Below, in pieces: positions 9,784-17,463 of a DNA stretch of 64,000 nucleotides; positions within the stretch are counted from its first letter, which is position 1, and every line of letters starts with the position of its first letter. Where the stretch lies: NCBI GenBank assembly GCA_965230605.1, contig CBDDLD010000004.1, positions 2,914,001-2,978,000 of the forward strand, in the 5' to 3' direction. A program made the translations under genes and the position numbers. Source of the DNA: CBDDLD01 sp965230605 (GTDB lineage: Bacteria; Bacteroidota; Bacteroidia; Flavobacteriales; Flavobacteriaceae). The notes under the pieces are model-generated. The model saw nothing but the letters and a program-made list of their open reading frames with translations, searched no databases and was not told where the DNA came from.

Positions 9784-11127
9784 TTAATAGTGACACTTAC
9801 CGCATTCTAAACCGCCCATCATCGCAACTGTTAGTTGCTCAACTTCATACTTCTTAGAAAGTTGTTCGTGTATTTTCTTGTAATATTCGTTATCCTTAAC
9901 CTTAACATTGGTTTCACGGTGACAGTTGATACACCATCCCATAGTCAATGGCGCATGCTGATACATGATCTCCATTTCTTCAACCGGGCCATGACAGGTT
10001 TGACACTCTATACCTCCAACGGTAACGTGTTGTGAGTGATTGAAATATGCAAAGTCTGGTAAGTTGTGTACGCGTACCCATTTCACCGGTTTAGACTCTC
10101 CGGTATAACCTGTACCATCCCAACCTACTGCATCATATAATTTTTGAATCTCTGCGTTATAATCGATTCCATAATCTTTTAAACCTTCAGCCTGCGTATC
10201 TGCAGCCACTTCGCTAATTGATTTGTGACAGTTCATACACACATTCAATGATGGAATTCCAGAATGCTTACTCACTCTCGCAGAAGAGTGACAGTATTTA
10301 CAATCGATACCGTTTCCATTATTTTCAGCTTTACCGGCATGTATTCTATGCGAGTAGTGAATTGGTTGCACAGGCTCATAACCTTGATCAACACCTATTT
10401 GCATAAAGTAACCGTAAGCAAAGTATCCACTTGCTAATAATAAGAAGATCGCAGTAACTAATACTAAGAATTGGTTTTGAGCAAAGGCTTTCCAAATTGG
10501 TGTTCTTGGCTCTTCTGAAACATCAATGCCTTTAGCTTCTGCAAAACGATTCAGTGTACGCTTTACTAATACTAGTGCCATTGCTAATAAAGCAAATAAT
10601 AAAGCAAGTGCCCCTAGTATTAAGTTATTTGAAATTCCTCTTTCATCTCTATCTATTTCACCTTCACCATTCTCTATTTCAATTACTGGAGGATCTTGAG
10701 CAGTATACGCTAAGATGTTAGAAATGTCTTCATCGCTTAATTGTGGAAAAGCCGTCATTGGCACTTTGTTCCACTCGTTAAATATTTTATTCGCATAAGC
10801 ATCCCCAGATTTAATAACACCAGCACTATTTCTAATCCATGCTGTTATCCATGCTCTATCTAGACCTTGTTCGTCAGCCAATCGTTGCTCTACATAACGT
10901 AGTGCAGGACCAGTCATTGGTTTGTCTAATTTATGACATGAAGCACAGTTAGTATTGAATAATGCTTTCCCTTGTACAGGGTCGCCTTCTTGTGCCGCTA
11001 AAGAGGTTGAAAACGTGAGTAAAATGATAAAACCTAAATGAAGAATCTTTGAGGTTATTTTACGGTAGATCACCTGTTTCATATTGTGAGTTGAATTATC
11101 GTCTAAACTTTGGTATAATTTTTTCAT
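9784..11127 (-). CDS. actA: Alternative complex III subunit ActA, multihaem cytochrome c
   Basis: Periplasmic multihaem subunit that hands electrons to the oxidase. Six CxxCH sites are visible in 447 aa: CASCH (61-65) in an N-terminal class I cytochrome c domain, then CKYCH (276-280), CMNCH (297-301), CQTCH, CINCH and a C-terminal CGKCH. A membrane helix near residues 169-188 and a second near 219-242 separate the N-terminal domain from the pentahaem part. The signal peptide fits best if translation starts at Met16 (position 11082), since the first 15 residues are polar. It is the first gene of the act-cox operon. The gene faces away from the SPOR gene across 168 bases. Confidence 0.94.
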   Translation of the reverse strand: MKKLYQSLDDNSTHNMKQVIYRKITSKILHLGFIILLTFSTSLAAQEGDPVQGKALFNTNCASCHKLDKPMTGPALRYVEQRLADEQGLDRAWITAWIRNSAGVIKSGDAYANKIFNEWNKVPMTAFPQLSDEDISNILAYTAQDPPVIEIENGEGEIDRDERGISNNLILGALALLFALLAMALVLVKRTLNRFAEAKGIDVSEEPRTPIWKAFAQNQFLVLVTAIFLLLASGYFAYGYFMQIGVDQGYEPVQPIHYSHRIHAGKAENNGNGIDCKYCHSSARVSKHSGIPSLNVCMNCHKSISEVAADTQAEGLKDYGIDYNAEIQKLYDAVGWDGTGYTGESKPVKWVRVHNLPDFAYFNHSQHVTVGGIECQTCHGPVEEMEIMYQHAPLTMGWCINCHRETNVKVKDNEYYKKIHEQLSKKYEVEQLTVAMMGGLECGKCHY

Positions 11128-11161
11128 TCAACCTGAAAAAAAAATGGTTATAAAAACTCAC

Positions 11162-11169
11162 GCAAAAGT
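11162..11169 (-). promoter_or_regulatory. Candidate -7 element for the act-cox operon (TACTTTTG)
   Basis: The minus strand reads TACTTTTG, an exact match to the Bacteroidota -7 consensus TAnnTTTG, 35 bases before the upstream actA start at 11127. I found no convincing TTG -33 element at 19-base spacing, so this rests on the -7 match and its position at the head of the operon. Confidence 0.45.
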
Positions 11170-11268
11170 AAGATATAAAGTCGATTTTAGAAATGTTAGC
11201 GAACTGTTAATATCTAATTTATAAACGTTCTAAATAAGATTTTATCGTGGAGTTACGTTTAATAAATA

Positions 11269-11276
11269 TACCTTTG
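11269..11276 (+). promoter_or_regulatory. Candidate -7 element for the SPOR-domain gene (TACCTTTG)
   Basis: TACCTTTG matches the Bacteroidota -7 consensus TAnnTTTG and lies 19 bases before the ATG at 11296, implying a very short leader. The -33 region is weak (GTG rather than TTG at the expected distance). Confidence 0.45.
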
Positions 11277-11295
11277 CATTTAAATACAGTAGCTT

Positions 11296-11685
11296 ATGAA
11301 AATTAAAGCTTTAAAATCTCTGATATTTATCGCCTTTTTAACCGTGAATTTTACCGCTTTTTCACAAGAAGGTGAGGTCACTGTGATACAGGATAAGGCC
11401 ATTGATAAATTACTAGAGTTTAAAAAGGACTTACGCACTCAGGAGATCTATAAAATACAGATCTATTCTGGGAGTTATGCCATGGCTGAAAAAACAAAAT
11501 CCGAGTTTAGAAACTCATATGGTCAATGGCCTGTAAGCATGGAATTTAACACTCCAAACTATAAAATATGGGTGGGTAATTTCAGAAGTCGATTAGAAGC
11601 AGATAGAGCCTTACTTCGTATTAAGAAGAAGTATATGAATGCTTTTATTTTTGAGCTTAAATCGGATAAAAAAAGAGAGCCTTAA
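11296..11685 (+). CDS. Secreted SPOR-domain protein
   Basis: Protein of 129 aa with an N-terminal signal peptide (about 1-23, ending FTAFSQ) and a single SPOR-like fold covering about residues 45-125 (YKIQIYSGSY...NYKIWVGNFRSRLEADRALL). SPOR domains bind denuded peptidoglycan glycan strands, so a periplasmic cell-wall role is likely, but nothing in the sequence names a partner. It stands alone between the divergent act operon and the convergent infB gene, with which it shares a terminator. The family call is good; the specific function is unknown. Confidence 0.82.
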   Translation: MKIKALKSLIFIAFLTVNFTAFSQEGEVTVIQDKAIDKLLEFKKDLRTQEIYKIQIYSGSYAMAEKTKSEFRNSYGQWPVSMEFNTPNYKIWVGNFRSRLEADRALLRIKKKYMNAFIFELKSDKKREP

Positions 11686-11701
11686 CAAAACTAAACCCTA
11701 T

Positions 11702-11732
11702 AAAAAAAGCCGACAGAGATGTCGGCTTTTTT
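11702..11732. terminator. Bidirectional intrinsic terminator between the SPOR gene and infB
   Basis: A perfect 7-bp GC-rich stem GCCGACA/TGTCGGC (11709-11715 and 11720-11726, loop GAGA) is flanked by an A-run on the left and a T-run on the right, so a U-tract follows the hairpin in both directions. It sits between two convergent genes and can serve both. Confidence 0.9.
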
Positions 11733-11751
11733 GTTTTATATCATTAGTGGT

Positions 11752-14469
11752 TTATTTCAATTTTTTCTTTACCTCAACTTCTTGGAAGGCTTCAATTACA
11801 TCACCTTCTTTAATGTCATTGTAATTCTTAACCTGCATACCACAATCGTACCCTTTTGCCACTTCTTTTACGTCATCTTTAAAACGTTTCAGTGATGCTA
11901 ATTCTCCGGTGTAAACAACGACACCATCTCTAATTAAACGGATGCCTGAGTTTCGGAATATCTTACCGTTAGTAACCATACATCCGGCAATGGTACCAAT
12001 CTTAGAAATCTTAAAGGTTTCTCTGATCTCTGCAGTACCTGTCACTTCTTCTTTAAGTTCTGGTGACAACATGCCTTCCATAGCATCTTTAAGATCATTA
12101 ATAGCATCATAGATGATAGAATATGTACGGATATCGATTTCTTCTTTATCTGCAATCTGACGTGCATTACCCATCGGACGTACATTAAATCCTATGATAA
12201 TAGCATCTGATGCTGTAGCTAGTAATACATCACTTTCTGTAATGGCACCCACACCTTTGTGGATAATATTAACTTGAATCTCTTCTGTAGATAATTTCTG
12301 GAATGAATCTGTAAGTGCTTCAACAGAACCATCCACATCACCTTTAAGGATAATGTTTAGCTCTTTAAAGTCTCCTAAAGCAATTCGTCTTCCAATTTCA
12401 TCTAGAGTTATATGACGTTGTGTTCTTACAGACTGCTCACGTTGTAATTGTGTACGTTTTGTAGCAATTTGCTTGGCTTCACGTTCATCTTCAAACACAT
12501 TAAATTTATCACCTGCTTGCGGTGCTCCATCTAAACCTAATATAGATACAGGAGTAGATGGACCGGCTTCAGCGACATCATTACCACGTTCATCATGCAT
12601 TGCTTTTACCTTACCACTATTCTTTCCTGCCAATACGTAATCTCCGATCTTCAATGTACCTGCTTGTACTAGTATCGTAGCTACATAGCCTCGTCCTTTA
12701 TCTAAGAATGCTTCTACAACAGTACCATTAGCGCGTTTACTAGGGTTAGCTTTTAGCTCTAATAATTCTGCTTCAAGCAATACTTTTTCTAATAATTCAT
12801 TAACACCTTGACCTGTTTTGGCTGAGATATCGTGTGATTGGATTTTACCTCCCCAGTCTTCAACTAGGAGGTTCATTCCTGCTAAGCCTTCTTTGATCTT
12901 ATCTGGATTCGCCGTTGGTTTATCTATCTTATTGATTGCAAAAACAATTGGTACCCCAGCAGCCTGAGCATGAGAGATCGCTTCTTTTGTTTGAGGCATG
13001 ATATCATCATCAGCCGCAACAACAATAATTGCTAAGTCTGTCACCTGAGCACCACGAGCACGCATCGCTGTAAAGGCTTCGTGACCCGGGGTATCTAAAA
13101 ATGCGATCTTTTGACCATTTTCTAGTTGAACTCCATAAGCTCCAATATGCTGCGTAATACCTCCAGACTCTCCGGCAATTACATTTTCTTTACGTATGTA
13201 ATCTAGAAGTGACGTTTTACCATGATCTACGTGACCCATCACTGTAACAATTGGTGCACGTTCTGTTAAATCCTCTGGATTATCCGCTTCTTCTTCAATC
13301 GCTTCTTCTATATCAGCGGTCACAAATTCTACCTCATAACCAAATTCTTCTGCTACAATAGATAGTGTTTCGGCATCAAGACGTTGATTCATTGTCACCA
13401 TCATTCCTAATGACATACATGCAGAGATGACTTGAGTTACTGACACATCCATCATGGTTGCCACCTCACTTACGGTTACAAACTCTGTAACTTTTAGTGT
13501 TTTACTATCTGCTTCAAGTTGTTCGAGATCTTTCTCAGTCTGTTGTCTGTGTTGATCTCTTTTCTCTCTACGGTATTTAGCTCCTTTACCTTTATTGGTT
13601 TTTCCTTGAAGTTTTTCTAAGGTTTCACGAATTTGCTTTTGTACTTCTTCCTCGCTAGGTTCTTCCTTTACAACTTTTGGCCTGTTGTTCCCTTTGCCTT
13701 TAAAGCCTCCTCTTTTATTTCTGTCATTATTAAACCCTTGGTTGTCACCACCAGCTTTACTAATACGTCTTCGCTTACGCTTATTAGCTGATTCGTTATT
13801 ATTATTTTTCTTCTCCGCAGGTTTTTCTTCTTTCTTCTTTTTTGGCTTATTAAATTGAGAGAGGTCTATCTTTTTACCTGTTGTAACAGGTCCTGTAAGT
13901 TTTTTATATTGTGTCTTAAGCTTCTTATCGCTAACAGGCGCTTCAGCTTCTTCCTTGGATTTAACAGCTTTAGGTTTTTCAGCAACAGCTTCTTCTTTCT
14001 TTGGCTCTTCTTTTTTAGGTGCTGTTTTAGTAGCTTCCTTCTTTGGCTCCTCTTTTTTAGCTTCTGTCTTTTTTGGCTCAGACTTTGGTTCTTCAGCAAC
14101 TTCTTTTTTAGCCTTAGGAGTTTCTAAGTCTATCTTTCCAACTTGTTTTGGCCCGGAAAGATCAGCCTTCGCTTTAAGAACTGTATTCTTCTCCTCTTCT
14201 TGTTTAGCCTTTTCTTCCAACTCACGCTCACGCTTCTCTCTAAGCTCTTCTTTTTCTTTGAGCTTAGCTTCACTCACCTCTTGCGCCTTTTCTTTTCTGG
14301 ATGCGTCCGTCTGAAACTCATCGGCAAGCGTGTCGTAAACGTCTTGTGAAATTTTTGTATTAGGGCTCTTCTCAATAGCTATCCCTTTGGTTTCCAAAAA
14401 GTCAACCGCACGATCTATTGAGATATTGAGTTCTCTTAATACTTTATTTAATCTAATTGTTTGAGCCAT
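11752..14469 (-). CDS. infB: Translation initiation factor IF-2
   Basis: GTPase that brings initiator tRNA to the small ribosomal subunit. The 905 aa hold a short IF2 N-terminal helical domain (about 1-55), a very charged Lys/Glu/Pro/Ala linker (about 60-310), a second IF2-N domain (about 330-385), and the G domain from about residue 409 (GHVDHGKTS, DTPGHEAF, NKID). Domains II, III and C2 follow. Length and order are normal for Bacteroidota. It is the last gene of rimP-nusA-infB, 29 bases after nusA, and ends at the shared terminator at 11702-11732. Confidence 0.98.
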   Translation of the reverse strand: MAQTIRLNKVLRELNISIDRAVDFLETKGIAIEKSPNTKISQDVYDTLADEFQTDASRKEKAQEVSEAKLKEKEELREKRERELEEKAKQEEEKNTVLKAKADLSGPKQVGKIDLETPKAKKEVAEEPKSEPKKTEAKKEEPKKEATKTAPKKEEPKKEEAVAEKPKAVKSKEEAEAPVSDKKLKTQYKKLTGPVTTGKKIDLSQFNKPKKKKEEKPAEKKNNNNESANKRKRRRISKAGGDNQGFNNDRNKRGGFKGKGNNRPKVVKEEPSEEEVQKQIRETLEKLQGKTNKGKGAKYRREKRDQHRQQTEKDLEQLEADSKTLKVTEFVTVSEVATMMDVSVTQVISACMSLGMMVTMNQRLDAETLSIVAEEFGYEVEFVTADIEEAIEEEADNPEDLTERAPIVTVMGHVDHGKTSLLDYIRKENVIAGESGGITQHIGAYGVQLENGQKIAFLDTPGHEAFTAMRARGAQVTDLAIIVVAADDDIMPQTKEAISHAQAAGVPIVFAINKIDKPTANPDKIKEGLAGMNLLVEDWGGKIQSHDISAKTGQGVNELLEKVLLEAELLELKANPSKRANGTVVEAFLDKGRGYVATILVQAGTLKIGDYVLAGKNSGKVKAMHDERGNDVAEAGPSTPVSILGLDGAPQAGDKFNVFEDEREAKQIATKRTQLQREQSVRTQRHITLDEIGRRIALGDFKELNIILKGDVDGSVEALTDSFQKLSTEEIQVNIIHKGVGAITESDVLLATASDAIIIGFNVRPMGNARQIADKEEIDIRTYSIIYDAINDLKDAMEGMLSPELKEEVTGTAEIRETFKISKIGTIAGCMVTNGKIFRNSGIRLIRDGVVVYTGELASLKRFKDDVKEVAKGYDCGMQVKNYNDIKEGDVIEAFQEVEVKKKLK
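13950..14130 (-). repeat. Low-complexity Lys/Glu/Pro/Ala-coding repeats inside infB
   Basis: The infB linker codes for degenerate repeats of the form KKEEPKKE and EPKKTEAKK, giving an alternating purine-rich tract that opens long spurious reading frames on both strands. It is a disordered protein linker, typical of IF-2, not a DNA repeat with its own function. Confidence 0.7.
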
Positions 14470-14498
14470 AAATGCCTGTAATATAACTTAAATATATA

Positions 14499-15731
14499 TT
14501 ATTCCTCAAATTCTTCTTTGAGAATTCTTATTACTTCTATAATTGTTTCTTCTTCTAAGTCTGTACGTTTTACTAAGTCGGCTACATCTTGCTCTAAGAT
14601 ACTTTTAGCAGTATCTAAACCAACTTTACTAAACTCCTGAATGATCCACTCTTCGATTTCATCTGAGAATTCAGATAGTTCTACATCTTCTTCTGCTCCT
14701 TCTCTAAATACATCGATCTCAAATCCTGTTAATTGACCGGCTAATCGGATGTTATGACCACCACGACCAATTGCTTTTGATACTTCTTCTGGCTTTAATA
14801 ATACTTCAGCTCTTTTATTTTCTTCATCAAGTTTCAAAGAAGTTACTCTTGCCGGGCTTAAAGCTCTGGTTACGTATAGTTGTAGGTTGTTAGTGTAATT
14901 AATAACATCAATGTTTTCATTCCCAAGCTCTCTTACGATGCCATGAATTCTAGATCCTTTCATCCCCACACAAGCCCCTACCGGGTCTATTCTATCGTCA
15001 TAAGAATCTACAGCAACTTTTGCTTTCTCACCAGGTATTCTCACTACATTCTTTACAGTGATCAGTCCATCAAATACCTCAGGGATCTCTTGCTCAAATA
15101 ATTTTTCTAAAAACAATGGTGATGTTCTAGACATAATTATTGATGGCTTACTTCCCTTTAGTTCTACACTTTCTATAATTCCTCTAACATTCTCTCCTTT
15201 TCTAAAGAAATCTGAAGGGATCTGTTTATCTTTTGGTAAGATGATCTCATTACCATCATCATCTAAAAGAATGATCGCTCTGTGACGTATGTGATGTACT
15301 TCAGCAGTGTATATTTCGCCTTCTAATTCTTTAAATTGCTTGTAGATATTAGTATTATCATGCTCATGAATCTTAGAAATAAGATTCTGTCTTAATGCTA
15401 AAATAGATCGTCTTCCTAGATCTACTAATTTTACTTCTTCAGCTACATCCTCACCAACTTCAAAATCAGGCTCTATTTTTTGTGCTTCTGATAATTCAAT
15501 CTCCTGATTAGGGTCTTCAACAGCACCATCATCAACCACTACACGGTTTCTCCAAATCTCTAAATCCCCCTTATCTGGGTTGATAATAATATCAAAGTTA
15601 TCGTCATCGCCATACTTCTTCTTTAACGCATTACGCAATACATCTTCCAATATCGCCATTAGCGTTACTCTGTCTATTAACTTATCATCTTTAAATTCTG
15701 AAAATGATTCAATCAATGCTACATTTTCCAT
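14499..15731 (-). CDS. nusA: Transcription termination/antitermination factor NusA
   Basis: RNA polymerase-binding factor acting in pausing, termination and antitermination. The 410 aa hold the N-terminal polymerase-binding domain (about 1-125), an S1 domain (about 130-200), KH1 (GMKGSRIHGIVRELGNENID) and KH2 (IGRGGHNIRLAGQLTGFEID). A short acidic C-terminal helical segment follows instead of the two long acidic repeats of Escherichia coli NusA, the usual form outside Proteobacteria. It lies 12 bases after rimP. The terminator-shaped hairpin in the operon leader offers a possible route for autoregulation by this factor; that is inference. Confidence 0.98.
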   Translation of the reverse strand: MENVALIESFSEFKDDKLIDRVTLMAILEDVLRNALKKKYGDDDNFDIIINPDKGDLEIWRNRVVVDDGAVEDPNQEIELSEAQKIEPDFEVGEDVAEEVKLVDLGRRSILALRQNLISKIHEHDNTNIYKQFKELEGEIYTAEVHHIRHRAIILLDDDGNEIILPKDKQIPSDFFRKGENVRGIIESVELKGSKPSIIMSRTSPLFLEKLFEQEIPEVFDGLITVKNVVRIPGEKAKVAVDSYDDRIDPVGACVGMKGSRIHGIVRELGNENIDVINYTNNLQLYVTRALSPARVTSLKLDEENKRAEVLLKPEEVSKAIGRGGHNIRLAGQLTGFEIDVFREGAEEDVELSEFSDEIEEWIIQEFSKVGLDTAKSILEQDVADLVKRTDLEEETIIEVIRILKEEFEE

Positions 15732-15743
15732 AACTGATTTGAA

Positions 15744-16208
15744 TTAAAATTTTATTTTAACTTTTGCTTGTTTAACATTATCGTATATAACCGTAACCTC
15801 TTTAGTTACCGTAACTTTTCCTTTACCTACCGGTTTAGGTTCTCTTGTTTTCCACCTTAAAACAATGTGCTCATCATCCGCTTCAGTGAGCTCACCTTCC
15901 AGTTTTTGATCATCATTAGTTTTCACCTCCAGATTACGTCCAATATGCTTTTTATATTGTCTTGGCAATATTAGCGGAGATGTTGCTCCTGCAGATGTCA
16001 CTTCTAATGAAAAATCTTGTTCTTCTCTATCTAAATTATGTTCAATAGCTCTACTAACGAACATGCAATCTTCAACTAATACACCATTGTCTCCATCTAA
16101 CACTACTCTGATCGTGTTATCACTAAGCACTTCAAAATCAATGAGGAATAAATCTTCACGTTGATCTAGTGCTTCTTGCAATAATTTTTCTACAGCTTCT
16201 CTGAACAT
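15744..16208 (-). CDS. rimP: Ribosome maturation factor RimP
   Basis: Factor for 30S subunit maturation, 154 aa. The N-terminal alpha/beta domain (about 1-75) and the C-terminal SH3-like domain (about 80-154) are both present. It contains the family segments FSLEVTSAGATSPL and KHIGRNLEVKT, where many RimP proteins have a similar EVSSPG...GR pattern. First gene of the rimP-nusA-infB operon, an order conserved across bacteria. The ATG at 16208 is preceded by a leader of about 60 bases containing a terminator-like hairpin. Confidence 0.95.
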   Translation of the reverse strand: MFREAVEKLLQEALDQREDLFLIDFEVLSDNTIRVVLDGDNGVLVEDCMFVSRAIEHNLDREEQDFSLEVTSAGATSPLILPRQYKKHIGRNLEVKTNDDQKLEGELTEADDEHIVLRWKTREPKPVGKGKVTVTKEVTVIYDNVKQAKVKIKF

Positions 16209-16218
16209 TTTTCAGTAT

Positions 16219-16244
16219 AAAAAGAGGGGACTTTTCGTCCCCTC
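16219..16244 (-). promoter_or_regulatory. Terminator-shaped hairpin in the rimP-nusA-infB leader (candidate attenuator)
   Basis: On the minus strand a perfect 8-bp stem GAGGGGAC/GTCCCCTC (16244-16237 and 16231-16224) with a GAAAA loop is followed at once by TTTTTAT. This is an intrinsic terminator shape, placed between the promoter at 16273-16304 and the rimP ATG at 16208. No minus-strand gene lies upstream for it to terminate, because the neighbour at 16363 is transcribed away. It is therefore a candidate attenuator or RNA-stability element. Confidence 0.65.
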
Positions 16245-16272
16245 GTATATTCCTTTTCGTAAAACAACGGTG

Positions 16273-16304
16273 CAAATATACAACATTTATCTTGATTTAT
16301 ACAA
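16273..16304 (-). promoter_or_regulatory. Promoter of the rimP-nusA-infB operon
   Basis: The minus strand shows TTG (16304-16302), 21 bases of spacer, then TATATTTG (16280-16273) followed by C. This matches the Bacteroidota sigma-ABfr consensus TTG-N17-23-TAnnTTTG. It predicts a transcript start near 16267 and a leader of about 60 bases. Confidence 0.75.
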
Positions 16305-16362
16305 GGTCTCTAAAGTCGAATTATTTTCATAACTTTAAGTAGCTAAATTAACAACACTATCT

Positions 16363-17187
16363 ATGAATAAAATACTAGTTCCCACAGACTTTTCTGAGCA
16401 AGCAGAAAATGCCCTCAAAGTAGCTGCAATATTGGCGAAAAAACACAATGCTGAGATCTATCTTTTACATATGCTAGAGATTCCTTTACAGGAAATAGAT
16501 CCAGTAAACGCGCACAGTGAAATACCGGAAGCCATATTTTTTATGAAGCTTGCCCATCAGAAATTTGAAGACCTAATTGCTAGTGATTATCTCGATGGTG
16601 TTACGGTTCATGAAACCGTGAAATCGGATATTTCATTTACTGAAATTAAAGAAGCTTGTAACGAATTTGACATCGATCTAATTGTCATGGGATCTCACGG
16701 TGCGTCCGGCTTAAAAGAAATGTTTATCGGGTCTAATGCCGAAAAGGTAGTGCGCACATCTGATGTCCCTGTTTTAGTTATTAAAAATGAGCACCCAACA
16801 TTTAATATTGACAATTTTGTATTTGCTTCTGACTTTAAGAATGATAATAAAGAAACCTATAAACAAGCTGTTGGCTTTGCAGAACTCTTCGGTTCTAAAA
16901 TTCACTTACTTATGGTAAACACTGCCAATAATTTTCAAACAACCTCAGAAGCCAGACAAAAGATTGACAAGTTCATTGCTGGCAGCCCTTTTGATGATTA
17001 TGTGGTGAACATCTATAATGATGAAAGTGTGGAGCAGGGTATTTTAAATTTCTCTAAAGATATAGATGCCGATATTATTGGTATTAGCACACATGGCAGG
17101 CAAGGTATTGCTCACTTCTTCAATAGCAGTATTAGTGAAGATCTGGTAAACCATGCGAAGCGACCCGTAATGACGTTTAAGATCTAG
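16363..17187 (+). CDS. Tandem universal stress protein (UspA family)
   Basis: Cytoplasmic protein of 274 aa with two UspA-like Rossmann domains (about 1-145 and 150-274). The first has the nucleotide-binding pattern G-x2-G-x9-G in MGSHGASGLKEMFIGSNAEKV, suggesting ATP binding. The second keeps the related STHGRQGIAHFFNSSISEDL, where the final Gly of the pattern is replaced, so it may bind nucleotide poorly. UspA proteins respond to starvation and stress, and tandem forms are common in Bacteroidota. It is a single gene with its own downstream terminator, divergent from rimP. Confidence 0.93.
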   Translation: MNKILVPTDFSEQAENALKVAAILAKKHNAEIYLLHMLEIPLQEIDPVNAHSEIPEAIFFMKLAHQKFEDLIASDYLDGVTVHETVKSDISFTEIKEACNEFDIDLIVMGSHGASGLKEMFIGSNAEKVVRTSDVPVLVIKNEHPTFNIDNFVFASDFKNDNKETYKQAVGFAELFGSKIHLLMVNTANNFQTTSEARQKIDKFIAGSPFDDYVVNIYNDESVEQGILNFSKDIDADIIGISTHGRQGIAHFFNSSISEDLVNHAKRPVMTFKI

Positions 17188-17211
17188 ATGAATAGATTAG
17201 ATATAAATAAA

Positions 17212-17242
17212 AAACCTCATTCGGATTGAATGAGGTTTTTTT
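17212..17242 (+). terminator. Intrinsic terminator of the universal stress gene
   Basis: An 11-bp stem AAACCTCATTC/GAATGAGGTTT (17212-17222 and 17228-17238), loop GGATT, continuing into a T-run. It lies 24 bases after the stop codon and just before the opposing tRNA-Gln gene. Confidence 0.9.
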
Positions 17243-17243
17243 G

Positions 17244-17316
17244 TTGGCCTACTAGGGCTCGAACCTAGACTCTTCTGGACCAAAACCAGACGTGTTGCCA
17301 GTTACACCATAGGCCA
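17244..17316 (-). tRNA. tRNA-Gln (anticodon TTG)
   Basis: The minus strand folds as a complete cloverleaf: acceptor TGGCCTA/TAGGCCA, D arm after position 8, an anticodon stem CTGGT/ACCAG-type with loop containing TTG, and T arm TAGGTTCGAGCCCTA. The discriminator base is A. CCA is not encoded (CAA follows). It reads Gln CAA and CAG codons. Confidence 0.95.
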
Positions 17317-17463
17317 TTACCTTAAATGAGGATGCAAATTTATAACAAAGTTTTACTTGGGCAAAAAAAACATCCAAAAATAATTTAAATTCCTTAACGT
17401 TAACTTAAAAATTCTAGGCTATAACGTAATTATTAGTAAATTCGCCTGCATCCAAAGCAAACA

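Noticed and set aside
13950..14130. A direct-repeat array as a possible CRISPR or mobile-element signal
   Set aside because: The repeats are in frame, degenerate and code for the IF-2 linker; there are no spacers or inverted ends.
13855..14349. Several open frames, on both strands, overlapping the start of infB
   Set aside because: They arise from the purine-rich Lys/Glu repeat of the IF-2 linker; compositions rich in Phe and Ser are the expected antisense products.
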